A stretch of DNA of 64,000 nt, from the NCBI RefSeq assembly GCF_030272615.1, contig NC_081410.1, forward strand, positions 113,040,433 through 113,104,432, written 5' to 3'. Made by a program: the position numbers and the translations under genes. The stretch comes from Cryptomeria japonica (lineage: Eukaryota; Streptophyta; Pinopsida; Cupressales; Cupressaceae). The notes below the pieces were generated by a model that worked only from the letters and a program-made list of their open reading frames with translations, did not search any database and had not been told where the DNA came from. Below are positions 12,146-24,005 of this stretch, one piece after another. Position 1 is the stretch's first letter; every line of letters starts with the position of its first letter.

Positions 12146-12160
12146 CAATATTTATACTTT
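12146..12160 (-). promoter_or_regulatory. TATA box upstream of foldback A
   Basis: On the minus strand the sequence reads AAGTATAAATATTGG. It aligns with TATA-like sequences at the same place in loci B (25051-25067), C (36129-36139) and D (58000-58010). The upstream region of locus A is cut off by the copia element, whose LTR begins at 12174. Confidence 0.55.
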
Positions 12161-12173
12161 CATAAGGTGTTAG

Positions 12174-13124
12174 TGTTGGTATTTTGGTATGGTTTTGTCA
12201 TTGATGTCAACACCTACTAAACCTTATCGACTCTGGCACTTTGGAGAATCAACAACATTCACCGACAAGCAAATGACTCATGCATAGTCACCGGTATTTG
12301 GTACACCGATAGGATATAATGATCACCGACACTTGGAATGGCATGGAAAACACTTGGTTATGTCGAAGACATCGTTTGGACACTTTGTCTTGAAGATTCA
12401 TTTATTGGCATATTCGTATTTGCATATTTGCTGTTACTGGCAAATAGGTCCAGGTTATACACCAGTAGGATTATATTTTCCAGATCAGCATGGCATGCTA
12501 TGGAGATGATTTATTATTGTTGTAAATGCATTAAGCCGACATGTTGAATTGGTTATTGCATTGGATATTATTTTATTTGTAAATTGATTTTATTGTAATA
12601 TCTTTTAGAGCCAACCTACTAAAATTGGTCCTAGGTTATGATATAAATGTAAGATCTTATTTGTAAGATGTGATGTGGAATGCGAAGAAGAATTGTGTGA
12701 AGGTATATGTGAGAATAAGGAGAGCTATACATGTAGACATCATTTGAAGGTGAAGCAAGTTTTTTCTGAAAGCATATTAGAACTACACCGATACTGAATC
12801 CAACATATGAAGATGCTATTTTGAGCAGTACATTCTTATTGGATTTAACCATCCAATTGTAGTTAGTGTGACTCTTATTTTGTGTTTGAGCAGTGAGCTC
12901 TAGGTGCTTGGCATTTCCGCATGTGCAGACCCCATTTGCATACACTTACTATCTGTAGTAGTATCATTTGATTGTGGGTAAGGTTTCCCACCATGTTTTT
13001 TCCCCTTACAGGGTTTCCATGTACAAATATTGGTGTTATGTGTTATGGATGATTTTGTCTTTTTGTTTCATGCATTAATCTTTACCGGTACTACAATTAT
13101 CTGATAAAACTGTCCACTGGTTTT
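12174..13124 (+). repeat. Copia 5' LTR, missing its end
   Basis: Aligns with 16589-17560 of the 3' LTR until about ACTGTCCA..CTGGTTT, then jumps into protease-proximal coding sequence. It carries an extra TTTTGGTA near its start, an 8 bp local duplication absent from the 3' LTR. The 104-codon open frame on its minus strand is repeated in the 3' LTR only because the LTRs are copies. Confidence 0.85.
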
Positions 13125-13140
13125 TGTTGCTATAACAAAA

Positions 13141-14550
13141 GATCAACTAGCACCTACAGTTCAAACGATAGAGCAGGCCTTGGCAGCTAAAATTGAAGTA
13201 AAGGATGAATGGATCATTGATTCAGGATGCTTACATCATATGATAGGAGATACAAGTAATTCTTGAACTTTCAAGAATATAATGGAGGCTTAGTGAGATT
13301 TGGAGATGATAAAGCTTGTCTGATCAAAGGTAAAGGTACAATATCTCTTGATGGTAAGCATAATACTGACAATGTTTACTATGTTGAAGGTTTGAAGAAT
13401 AATCTTTTAAGTGTTGGTCAATTAATTGAGAAAGGATTTTAGTTACAATTCAAAAATGGAAAATGCAAAATCATGAATAGAACTGGTCTAGAAATTGCAA
13501 CCGGTAATCAGACTAGAGGTAATATCTTTCATTTGAATAATAGTGAAAAGACATGCTTGATTGCACATATTGATGAAAGTTGGCTATGGCATAAAAGACT
13601 CTTTCATGTAAACTTTGATTGCATGGTAAAAATAAGTACTACTAAGGCAGTTAGAGATCTACGTAAAATTGTCAAACCTCACAATACAGTATGTAAGGAA
13701 TGTCAATTTGGAAAACAAGTTAGAGCTACTTTTAAAAGTATTCCAGAAAAATCCAATAATGCTCTTGATTTAATTCACACTGATTTATGTGGTCCAACTA
13801 GAACTAAAAGTTTACAAGGTGATAGATATTTCATGCTAATCATTGATGACCATTCTAGAATGTGTTGGGTTGCTTTTTTTAGAGAAAAACCAGAAGCACT
13901 TGGGAAGTTAAAACTGTTCAAAGCGATGGTAGAAAATGAAACCAGTAAGAAAATCAAATGTCTAAGATCAGATCAAGGAGGAGAATTTACATCTAAGGAA
14001 TTTAATGCATTCTGTGAAGTAAATGGAATCAGAAGACAAATATCAACACCTCAGACACCACAACAAAATGGAGTTGTTGAAAGAAAAAACAAAACTATCT
14101 TTGATGAAGCTAGAAGTATGTTATCATAAGCAAACCTACCACATGTATATTGGAGAGAGGCAGTAAGTACAACGGTCTATACATTCAACAAAGTTCACAT
14201 CAAAGGTGAAACTGGTAAGACCCCTCATGAACTATGGTTAGGTATTACTCCTACTCTTAAATATTTAAGAATATTTGGAAGCAAATGCTATATTAGAAGA
14301 GATGTGTATATTGAAAAATTTGATCCTAGAAGTGATGAAGGAATATTTCTTGGTTATTCATCTAAGAGTAAAGCATATAGATGTTTAAATAAAAGATTGA
14401 AGAAAATTGTTGAGAGTACAAATGTGAAGATTGATGAATAATTCAGAGGAACTTCAAGGTATATAGATTCTGAACCGACAACAAAAATTCTAACAAATGA
14501 ACCTACACTGAACCCACCGATACAAAATGAAGATCTAGTTACACTGATAT
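13141..14550 (+). pseudogene. Copia protease and integrase
   Basis: The protease signature DEWIIDSGCLHHMIGD is at about 13205-13250, with the D-S-G triad intact. A frameshift follows near 13258, then the pre-integrase region (LLSVGQLIEKGF) and the zinc-binding H-H-C-C segment (LWHKRLFH..., VCKECQFGKQ) in 13570-13725. The integrase core shows catalytic residues in context: HTDLCGP, RSDQGGEF and NGVVERKN (D, D, E). Stops occur at 14127 (taa after MLS, expected Gln) and near 14440. The zinc finger and core are otherwise well preserved. Gag is absent. Confidence 0.9.
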
Positions 14551-14567
14551 CATTTGAAAATTCCACT

Positions 14568-16243
14568 GTGACTGAGGAACAACAACAAACAAAGACACCC
14601 CGGTATGCTAGACTGAATGATTCTGAAGATCAGATAATTAGAAACAAATATAAAAGAGTTACAACAAGAGGAAGATTGGAAAATGAAGAGGTATGTCTTA
14701 TTTCTCAAATTGAACCATCATCAGTTAATGAGGCTTGTGAAGATAAATATTGGACTAAAGCTAAGGAAGAAGAATTAGAACAAATTGAGAAGAATAACAC
14801 TTGGACATTAGTTCCCTGGCCTAAAGATAAAAATGTAATTGGAACCAAATGGGTATTCAGAAACAAACTTAATGAAGAGGGTAAGGTTATCAGAAATAAA
14901 ACAAGACTAGTGTGTAAGGGATATTCTAAGAAAGAAGGAATTTATTATAATGAAACCTTTGCACCGGTAGCCAAAATTGAGGCAGTCGGATTATTTTTGG
15001 CTTTTGCAGCACACAAGAACTACAAAGTATATCAAATGGATATTAAATGTGCATTTCTGAATAGAGATCTTGAAGAATAAGTTTACATTGAACAACTTGA
15101 TGGATTTTCTTTGACAGATAAAGATATGGTTTGCAGTTTAAGGAAAACTTTGTATGGATTGAAGCAAGCTCCAAGAGCTTGGTATGCAAGATTGGATAAG
15201 TATCTTTTGAAAATTGGTTTTTCTAAAGGTAATGCTGACAACAACTTATATTATAAAGTGACTAATGATGACATCTTGGTTATAGAAGTTTTTGTTGATG
15301 ATATAATCTTTGGAGGAGAAGATGGATTATGGAAAGACTTTTCTATTAAAATGCAACAAGAATTTGAAATGTCTATGATTGGTGAAATAAAATTCTTTTT
15401 AGGATTACAGATTTCACAGATTGATAGAGGTATATTCTTGAGTCAATCCAAGTACTTAAAAGAGTTACTAAAGAAATTTGGGATGGAGAACTCTAAACCG
15501 GTAGGCACACCTATGACTACAAATGACAAACTATCACTAAGGGATGGATCTACACCTGTTAATCCAACTAGGTACAAATCTATGATAGGAGGTTTACTGT
15601 ATTTGACACAAACCAAACCTAATATCATGAATGCAGTATGTATTGTTTCAAGATTGCAGAGTAATCCTAGAGAAAATCATGAATCAACAGTAAAAATAAT
15701 TTTCCGGTACTTACAAGGCACTGCAAATCTTGGATTATGGTATCCTAGAGATGAAAACTTTGAATTATGTGCATACACAAATGTAAATTAGGCAGGAGAT
15801 GTGGATGATAGAAAAAGCACCACCGACGGAGCATTTTTCTTGGAAGTCGACTAGTTTCTTGGTTGAGTAAGAAACAAAGTTGTACGTCCTTATCAACGGC
15901 AGAATCAGAATATGTTGCAGTAGCAACTAACTGTACATAGATACTATGGCTTAAGAAAATGTTGAAAGACATAAAGGTAAAATGCAAGGAACCTATAACT
16001 ATCTATTATGATAACACTGCAACAATTGATATATCTAAGAATCCGGTACGACATTCTAAAACCAAACATGTTTCTATCAAACTGAATTTTCTAAGGGAAA
16101 ATGTTGAAGCAAAAGAAATAAAACTGGTTTATGTGAATACTAAAGAGCAGATTACAGATATTTTCACTAAACCTCTGCCTAAGGAGACTTTTGAATATCT
16201 TAGAGATCAGCTTGGGCTCATACCCCCACCGGTAGATACTTAG
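14568..16243 (+). pseudogene. Copia reverse transcriptase and RNase H
   Basis: The RT starts with WTKAKEEELEQIEKNNTWTLV and GTKWVFRNKLNEEGKV. It continues with FAPVAKIEAV, YQMDIKCAFLN and LYGLKQAPRAWYARLD, and has the catalytic VFVDDIIFGG near 15295. One TAA (15078-15080) and a TAG (15789-15791, expected Trp) interrupt the same frame. RNase H follows after a frameshift at about 15840, with LSTAESEYVAVA, then VRHSKTKHVSIKLNFLRE and EQITDIFTKPLP at the C-terminus. An in-frame TAG replaces Gln near 15938. Confidence 0.9.
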
Positions 16244-16588
16244 AGAGTTGATGTTTGTCATCAACTGGCAGAATTAACAGAGAAATCTTTTACTCCGGCT
16301 TTGATAAGGAAGCTACTTCTCAGGGGGAGTAGGTGGTATACTAAATTGGTTGGTATTTTTGTATATGAACCTAGTTATGTAGTAACTTTGGCATTTGATG
16401 TCAAAGGGGGAGAGATTGGTATGGAAAAACACAAGGAAACTCATGTCACTGTCAGGGGGAGAGATTTTTACTTTGGGAGAGATTACTTATATTTTGGTAA
16501 TTGTTGGTATTTTGGTATTTGGCATTTCTGTTTTGGCACTTTGATGGTTTTTCCATCTTGTGTTGCCATCAATGCCAAAGGGGGAGAT
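16244..16588 (+). other. Copia 3' untranslated region with four polypurine-like tracts
   Basis: Non-coding region between pol and the 3' LTR. The true polypurine tract (AAAGGGGGAGAT, 16577-16588) abuts TGTTGG. Three more GGGGGAG tracts lie at about 16322, 16405 and 16454. The second is followed by GAGATTGGTATGG, a near copy of the LTR boundary sequence. Confidence 0.75.
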
Positions 16589-17639
16589 TGTTGGTATGGT
16601 TTTTTCATTGATGTCAACACCTACTAAACCTTATCAACTCTGGCACTTTGCAGAATCAACAACATTCACCGGCAAGGAAATGACTCATGCATAGTCATCA
16701 GTATTTGGTACACCGATAGGATATAATGATCACCGACACTTGGAATGGCATGGAAAACACTTGGTTATGTCGAAGACATTGTTTGGACACTTTGTCTTGA
16801 AGATTCATTTATTGGCATATTTGTATTTGCATATTTGTTGTTACCGACAAATAGGTCTAGGTTATACACCAACAGGATTATCTTTTCCAAATCAGTATGA
16901 CACGCTATGGAGATGATTTATTATTGTTGTAAATTCATTAAGCCGACATGTTGAATCAGTTATTGCATCGGATATTGTTTTATTTGCAAATTGATTTTAT
17001 TGTAATATCTTTTAGAGCCGACCTACTAAAATTGGTCCTAGGTTATGATATAAATGTAAGATCTTATTTGTAAGATCAGATGTGGAATGCAAAGAAGAAT
17101 TGTGTGAAGGTATATGCGAGAATAAGGAGAGCTATACATGCAGACATCATTTGAAGGTGAAGCCAGGTTTTTCTGAAAGCATATCAGAACTACACCAGTA
17201 CTGAATCCAACATATGAAGATGCTATTTTGAGCACTACATTCTTATTGGATTTAACCATCCAATTGTAGTCAGTGTGACTCCTATTTTGTTTCTGAGAAG
17301 TGAGCTCTAGGTGCTTGGCCTTTCTGCATGTGCAGACCCCATTTGTATACACTTACTATCTATAGTAGTATCATCTGATTGTGGGTAAGGTTTCCCACTG
17401 TGGTTTTTCCTCTTACAGGGTTTCCACGTACAAATATTGGTGTTATGTGTTGTGGATGAATTTGTCTTTTTGTTTCATGAATTAATCTTTACCGGTACTG
17501 CAATTATCTAATAAAACTGTCCATCGGTATAAAAGACTGGTTTACCGGTATTAAAAAATAAGTTGGTTAAGTTGTTTTGGTTTGAATTTATTTGACAACT
17601 GATTCACCCCCCCCTCTCAGTTGTCTCTGGGACCTAACA
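16589..17639 (+). repeat. Copia 3' LTR
   Basis: 1051 bp, TGTTGGTATGG...GACCTAACA, closely similar to the 5' copy. The final ~100 bp, with a C-rich tract (CACCCCCCCCTCTCAG) and GTCTCTGGGACC, exist only here. Confidence 0.92.
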
Positions 17640-17860
17640 ATTAGTTGTTATCATGTCACAGTTTATGTAGGTAAACTTTCTTTTCTCTTTTGTTTGGTGG
17701 TCTGACATGTTTAATTTGTTTTTATTTACCAATTTATGAACAATTTAACATCTAGTCATTCTTGAACTACTTTCCATGTGAGTGCATTGGACTTGACAAG
17801 TCGAGGAGATCTAGTGCTCTTTGATGTCGACACTTCTAATAAAGGCATCATAGAGATCAA
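17640..17860 (-). repeat. Upstream region of foldback unit A, cut off by copia insertion
   Basis: Aligns with 25112-25310 upstream of foldback B: shared GTTATCATGTCACAGTTT, CTTTCTTTTCTCTTTTGTTTGG, and CTAGTGCTCTTTGATG. Before the copia insertion this segment was contiguous with 11900-12173, so it is the distal promoter region of locus A. Confidence 0.75.
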
Positions 17861-19469
17861 ACTTCAGCCCTGCAAAAGATGATGGTTTATTATAGAAAGA
17901 ACATAAACATATGGTAGAGCTTCGACTCCCTCGTAGAGTCTCTCGGTGAAAAGGGGCCTTAGAGTCTACAAATGGAAAGCAGGTACTTTATGGTCTATGC
18001 CAATTTGCTTAATTCTCTACCTTACTGGACTCTTGGCTTCCATAAACAATCAAAGAAAGGATATCACTTTTTGAAAAGATAGTAATTAATTTTTTTTTAT
18101 TAAATTTATAAAAAATATATTCAATTAAATTTAAAATTAAAAATTAAATAAAGATAAGTTATACTAAGTGTTCTTATTTCATCAATCTATATCATTTTGA
18201 AATTTAAAATATAAATGTTACTTTTAGGTGGTGAAAGTTAAAAAATTATATTAATGTTAATCATTTTTGCTATTAAAGTGTGATAGATATCTATACTTTT
18301 ACTCCCATTCTTCTTTCTATAACCATAGAGAAACTATTAAGAATTTTCAAGTATTATCCATTTGCTTGGACTAATTTGTGTTAGATCTAGGATTTTTCAA
18401 ACCTTTGAGAACAAATGTACCTTCTCCTAAAATACAATACTTTTGGGTGGAAAACCTAGAATACCTACACAATACACTTATATTGAGATTCTTTCCAAGT
18501 GGAAATACTTTCTCATTTGAGAAAATACATAAATTATACATTTTTGTTGGCTCAACTATAGATACACATTTTTCTATGTATACTCAAGCTAGAATCAATT
18601 CTAATGTCATATTGTAGATCTAATTTTGATCTAACAAAGTGGCTCTAGAGGTTGTTTATTTGCATACTTTAATCAAGCATTGGGCTAATTCCCTTGTGTG
18701 GTTTCTCATGTGTCATCTCATCTTATTAGTAGGATGCTTCTCCACTATAAAGGCGTGCCTCTTCACCACATGGGTACTAACTAAAATTTAATAGTCACAA
18801 CTCTAGGAATAGATACCATGGATTCTAGGGCTCTTTATGTCCGTCACATTGTGGATGGACTCCACTATAATATGGATATTCATTTTACTCTCAATATCGC
18901 CATGATAGAAAGCTGAATAGTGAAAAGTTTGTCTCTTGAATCTTTCCATTTTATTCGTTAATGTGATACTACTTATCAAGAAGAAGATAAAGATAAGGTT
19001 GAACTTATTATAGGCTAGGAGACTATAACCAAATGCCATGATCTCTTATATGTTTGACCTCCTCCTCCTATTAATATTATCTTTGTATCTAATGTAATGA
19101 AATAACTTACACAATAGAAGAATGTAACATTAAATATGTTGCAAAATTATCGATAACAACTGATAATAGAAAGCCACATTGTGGGAGATATCATCTAACT
19201 AACTATAAGGAGAAAACAATTCATAATAATATGATAAAATAATACTCATTGCCTCTTCTATATGTCGCACTTAAGCCTTAGATATCACCTAGGTCAATTT
19301 TGATACCAAAATTTAACATCTAGGCTAAACTAATTAATTAGATAAGAATTTGATAATGATCATACAAATATTTATTAAGTGTTAAGGGAGCCACAAGCCA
19401 GTTACTCATAAAAATGAACACATAGAATTAAGTGTCTAGCATGACCCCTTTTTAGAGAACCATTATCCT
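17861..19469. other. Low-information region with possible coding remnants
   Basis: AT-rich. A 79-codon open frame (18378-18617) and a broken readable stretch at 18810-19080 have protein-like composition, but I recognise no family in them. On the minus strand near 19285-19310 the sequence TTTTGGTATCAAAATTGACC resembles a Met-type primer site but lacks a supporting LTR boundary. Confidence 0.4.
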
Positions 19470-20560
19470 TAGAGTTGATTACATGTGGATGCTTTTTCAA
19501 AAAATCCTCATTTAAATCCCACATAGCTTCTTCAACTATAGAGTTCCTCCATTTTATCACAAACCATGCAATTTACCTTGTCTACATCCTCTCAATGTGT
19601 GTTTGAAGAATTCCCTTAGGATCTAAAAATTTTATTCCCTCTTCATCAAGCTCTAGTAACCTAGTTTGTAACACAATTTTTTTCTCAACAACCACCTTCA
19701 AGCATAAAACATGGAAAACTAGTTAAATTTTTGTTGATATGGGTAACACCAATTCATATGCTACACTATCAATCTTAAAAAAACATTATAAGGATGATAG
19801 TATTAGGCTTGTTATCTTTCTATTGTTATTTTAGAGATATTTTCTTATATGGTTTTAGTAACACAAAAATTCAATCTCCCACTTCAAAAGTCCTTTCAAT
19901 ACAGTGTTGATTACCTCGTTTCTTCATTCTATCTTTTGTGATTTCCATGTTATCTCAAAGATTATCAAGTGCCTCTTGATGTCGAATCAGTTCTTCAAGT
20001 ATTCAAACTTTTTATTGTGCCCTCAAAGAAGAGGTGATTGATGGTGGTTGATACCCATAGTGAAAATAATTAGAGACAAATTAGATTTGTATGGAAGGAA
20101 ATGTTTTAGATCACCATTTTTCTTTTGATGACCATTACAACTATCTCTCTTGTTTATCAAAATAAAAACATCAAAGATACCCTCCCAATCCTTTATTGAT
20201 CACCTCTATCTATTAATTATAGTAGGGATGATATGATGAACTAAGTTGAATTGAGTGTCCAAATAGGAAAATCATTTAGTCTAAAAATTACTTGTAAATA
20301 CTGTCTTGATCATGATTACTTACTATTATTTTTGGATTCGTGTGTATTTTTTGAATAGTACTCATAAAGGTAGCTGAGCTATAGTTCTTGTTACAAATGG
20401 GTACATTCCAAAGCACAATTACATAGTTGGTACGATGATCCACAACAACCATGATGCGATTTTCTTTAGATATTAATGCAAGGAGGATCTCCCTCTCAAA
20501 CATCCACATTCAAATTAGAAATTATCATGAATTAAAATTTTGCAAATCAGCAAACAACTT
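19470..20560 (-). pseudogene. Decayed gypsy integrase core and chromodomain, copy 1
   Basis: On the minus strand, integrase core sequence is readable in 20510-20240: VVVDHRTNYVIV (first catalytic Asp region), then KIIVSNHDQDS (second Asp region, shifted) and SSYHP. It continues at 19970-19860 as the C-terminal region. A chromodomain-like end is at 19640-19500 (IAWFVIKWRNSIVEEAMWDL, then KKHPHV). Heavily interrupted by stops. A relative of the chromovirus at 3310-9875 but more diverged. Confidence 0.65.
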
Positions 20561-20980
20561 GAAATAATAAGTTTCAAACAAGAACTTTCTTCTAGTCAAA
20601 TTGAAGGAAATGGCCTCAAACCAACTTTACATCAAAATAGGTTTCAAAAACCACAATCTACAGAAATATGGGCTACATTACATCAATAATTTTTACACAT
20701 TTTGAGATGGAAAACATGAAGTTTAATGGTAGCTTCACCTGCAAACAAACTTCAGGTCTTCCCCTATCTGCAACTACAACTTCAACACTTCTCCAAATCC
20801 TCCAACTAGTTCCCCCCTTCTCAATACCTCCAAGACTCCCTCCAAAACTCCAAATTTTTTTTATAAAATTCTAGAATATGGGATTTTTTTGTTTTGTTAT
20901 TGCTTAAAAACCCAAACTTTTAAAATTTTTTTCTATAGTATGGGATTTTTTTAGTTTAAGCATACTTTTGTTTTCTTTAC
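19781..20980. repeat. Tandem duplication unit 1, about 1.2 kb
   Basis: Begins at AAAACATTATAAGGA (19780-19794) and the next copy begins at the same words at 20981. Similarity covers the integrase segment and a downstream AT-rich and C-rich block (CTTCCCCTATC, ACTCCAAATCCTCCAACTAG). Confidence 0.75.
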
Positions 20981-21029
20981 AAAACATTATAAGGACCAGA
21001 ATACTTGAGTGTAGGATTGTTATCTTTCT

Positions 21030-21650
21030 ATTGTTATTTTAAAGATATTATCTTATATAATTATGGCCACATAGAGACACAATCTCCCACTTCAAAAGTC
21101 CTTTCACTACGATGTTAATTACCTCATTGCTTCATTCTATGTTTTGTGATTTTCAAATTGTCTCAAAGATTATCAAGTGCCTCTTATTGATTTTGAATCG
21201 GTTCTTCAACTATTTGAACTTTTGATTGCGCCCTCAAAGAAGAGGTTATTGATGGGAAGTATGAAAGGAAATGTTTTACCACCATTTTAATTTTGGTAAC
21301 TATTCAACCCATCTCTCTTATTTGTCCAAAGGAAAAAATAAAAGATAGCTTTCCAATCATTTATTGATGAGTTCTATGTAACAATTATATTAGGGATGAT
21401 ATGATGAACTAAATGCAATTGAGTGTCCAAATAGGAGAATCACTCAGTACAAAAAATACTTGTAAATTTAGTTTTGTTCATGATTACTTACTATAATTTT
21501 TGGAGTCATGTATTTTTTGATTAGTATCCATAAATGTTGATGAGCGATAGTTCTTGATACAAATGGGTATTCCAAAGAACAAAAGTGTGCTTAGTTGGTA
21601 ATATGATTCATAACAGCCATGACAAATTTTCCTTTAGATATTGATGCAAG
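21030..21650 (-). pseudogene. Decayed gypsy integrase core, copy 2
   Basis: The duplicate of the integrase segment at 20240-20510, with the same order of motifs on the minus strand (first Asp region near 21610, second near 21480, SYHP-like region near 21400). More stops and small indels than copy 1. No separate function. Confidence 0.6.
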
Positions 21651-21909
21651 GATGCCCTCCCTCTAAAACACCTACATTGAAATTAGATGTTATAATGAAT
21701 CAAAATGTTGTGAATCAGCAAACAAGTTGAAATAATAAGTTTCTAACAAGAACCTTCTCTTCAAATTCAAGGAAATGGCCTCAAATCAGCCTTACAGTAA
21801 AATGCATTTCCAAAACTACAATCTACAGCAACGTGAGCAAATTACATCAATTATTTCTTATCTTTCGAAAATGACAAATAAGATGCTTGATAATAGCTTC
21901 ACTTAGAGT

Positions 21910-22299
21910 TTGCTGGTTTCCATGGTGGCGCTCCCTCTGGGCACCCAGACTAACCACTACGTGGAAGCCAGTGCTTCCCACATTGGGCTATACATGGCTA
22001 AAAGAGAGGAGTTTACTAAAGTGTGGCTGGAGTTCGACTCGCTAAACATTGTCAACTGCTTGAGTGGTCGCACTGTTCCTAGCTAGATGATTGCCAACCT
22101 GATCAAGGACTGCCAAAATATAATTAATGATCTGATAGATTTCAAAATCTCGCACATATACCAGGAAGGCAATAAGGCAACAGATATACTAGCCAATTTG
22201 GCAGTGGGATACATGGCAACCAATTGGTGGAGTAGCAAGGATGCTTTCCCCGAAAATATGTGCGATCTGGCACATAACAATTACTGCGTTAATCAATGA
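21910..22299 (+). pseudogene. LINE RNase H domain
   Basis: Plant RVT_3-type RNase H. Readable order: TNHYVEASASHIGLYMA (the conserved N-x-A-E-x-x-A-L helix), KVWLEFDSLNIVNCL (the E-x-D-S motif), then DCQNIINDLIDFKISHIYQEGNKATDILANLA, matching the family ending H-x-x-R-E-x-N-x-x-A-D-x-L-A. One stop (tag before 22087) falls where a residue is expected. It would remove the RNA strand during element replication. The stop codon TGA at 22297-22299 overlaps the next ATG. Confidence 0.82.
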
Positions 22300-24005
22300 T
22301 CCCTCATCATGACATGACTGAGTTGATAGGGAAACGACTCTTTCTAGTTTTCCCTAATCAAAAGTCTAGAAACCTCCTCATTGACTGGTTTTCCTATCTC
22401 ATTGTGTGGTTTTATTGCTACTATTTTGATATCCTTTGGGTGTGGCCCATTTTCTGTGACTTGTTGGCGATAGTGATCTCCTATTATCTGGCGATCAGGA
22501 GCATAATGAGATGGGATATGAATAGACAAGAGCCCTCTACTTGCGAGAAGTGGAAACATAATAAAGTTGTTTGGCAGACAGTCATCGATGGTGGTCTCAT
22601 CCCCTATTGAGACCGACTTCATGGCCCATCTCCTTTGATTACCGAGGCCTTTGTTAAGGGATGGAAAAAAGGGAGTCTCAAGGCTTATGGTGCCGATTGT
22701 CAGATTGATGATACTTTGCTGGCGACGATCACTGGTTTGGCTATGAATAGAAGAAGGTTTTATAGGGATAGAAAAACTGGGGATGAGGACTTGTCGAGTT
22801 TCTTCGACAAAGACAAGGAGTGCTCTAGAGTCACCAAGATGGCCGATGATGGCTATAATGGAAAAGACCTCATGGCCCCATGGGCTGACATGGCAGAGTT
22901 TATAATGAGGTATATCACCCTTGATGGTAGGTATGCAAGTATCTTCTCCTACCATTTCACTATCTTAAATCATTTTTGCCATGGCAAAATTATCTCTGTT
23001 CCCTACTATCTTGCCTCCTCCCTTGAGAATAACTTGGAAAAGCACCTGGAAAACCCCAACAATCGTGTTCTTCATGAAGGACTTATTGTCCTTATCATGG
23101 AACATGCCAAATTCCTTGAAATTGTGCCCCCACTTGCCAAGATTGATCTGTAGACGGAGGTCCAAAATGTCTTTGATTTGGAGATGAGCCCAGATGATAG
23201 TGGGGTTCCTGTTGGTGACCCTGAATATGAACCTGCGGATGAAAAGGAAAAGATGGTCACTCCTGAGATGCTCGGCAACAATAACCCCCCTAGATGGGCA
23301 GCTAGTAAATACAAAACCAACAACAAGCTGATCTCCAAGGCCGAACCACTCACCAAAATGAAAAAGCTGGCTGCGAAGGATCACAGCCCGAAGATTACGA
23401 ACCAAGGGATTAAACTAGACATCCCTATCAATATCCAGAAAGATAATCAAGGGAAAGATGGTAGTCTGATGAATCTTGTCATGGAAGCCACCAGAAGCCA
23501 GGAGCGTTGCTGGAAGTTGATCGAGTGTGAAATCAACACCCTCAAGATGGGGGTTAAAGAAATAATTGACATTTTCATTGCTTCCCCTAAACCCAGCAAG
23601 CCGGAAAAACTCATGATCATGACTCAAAAAATCTCTTAGAATGTTGAGGTAATGAAATGTAACCATGAACAAAGGATTGATAAGGTGGAATAATCCATGG
23701 CTGAGATTAAGAAAAATCTTAAAAGTCTGGTCGACATTAGTAAAGAAGCCATGAACAACAGCATTGAGGGGCTTGTAAAGATTAATGAGATGGTTGCTGA
23801 TTGTAGATCATTTCACAGTGACCCGATTAAAGATCTTGGAGGAGATGATGTGGGTGCTGGAGACAACAAAACCACTGGACCTAGTTCTAGAACCTGGAGC
23901 AGAAGCAACAACAAGGGTATCTTCAAATTCATCATGGAGGAGCTTGAGGAAATCAACATGATTTCCATCCAAAAGAACAAGGATCTGGTGCTCTCGCTTA
24001 ACTGA
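22296..24005 (+). pseudogene. Third ORF of LINE, function unknown, coiled coil
   Basis: A single frame from ATG 22296 to 24005 (569 codons before the final stop) with only four internal stops (22608, 23151, 23637, 23694). Two of these are TAG and likely mutated Gln codons. The N-terminal ~100 residues are hydrophobic with many W, F and Y. The middle contains ITEAFVKGWKKGSLKAYGAD, then TITGLAMNRRRFYRD, which has the look of an ORF1-like or plant transposon-associated protein. The C-terminal third is charged and helical (KPEKLMIMTQKIS, IKKNLKSLVDISKEAMN), coiled-coil like. It ends 165 bp before the element terminus. The ATG overlaps the RNase H stop in ATGA. Confidence 0.6.

Larger units (their letters stand above)
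12174..17639 (+). mobile_element. Ty1/copia retrotransposon, 5' deletion
   Basis: Order protease-integrase-RT-RNase H defines Ty1/copia. LTRs start TGTTGG and end CCTAACA. The flanks read GTTAG (12169-12173) on the left and ATTAG (17640-17644) on the right, a 4 of 5 match for a target duplication. A paralogous unoccupied site exists at about 25105-25130 (TGTTAGATGTTATCATG), which confirms the insertion. The end of the 5' LTR, the primer site and almost all of gag are deleted. Pol has few stops for its size and one clear frameshift near 15800-15840. Confidence 0.9.

Noticed and set aside
12631-12945. 104-codon minus-strand open frame repeated at 17038-17352
   Set aside because: Both lie in the copia LTRs. 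The apparent conservation is just LTR duplication.
19285-19310. Primer-site-like sequence on the minus strand
   Set aside because: No LTR end beside it and no partner LTR.
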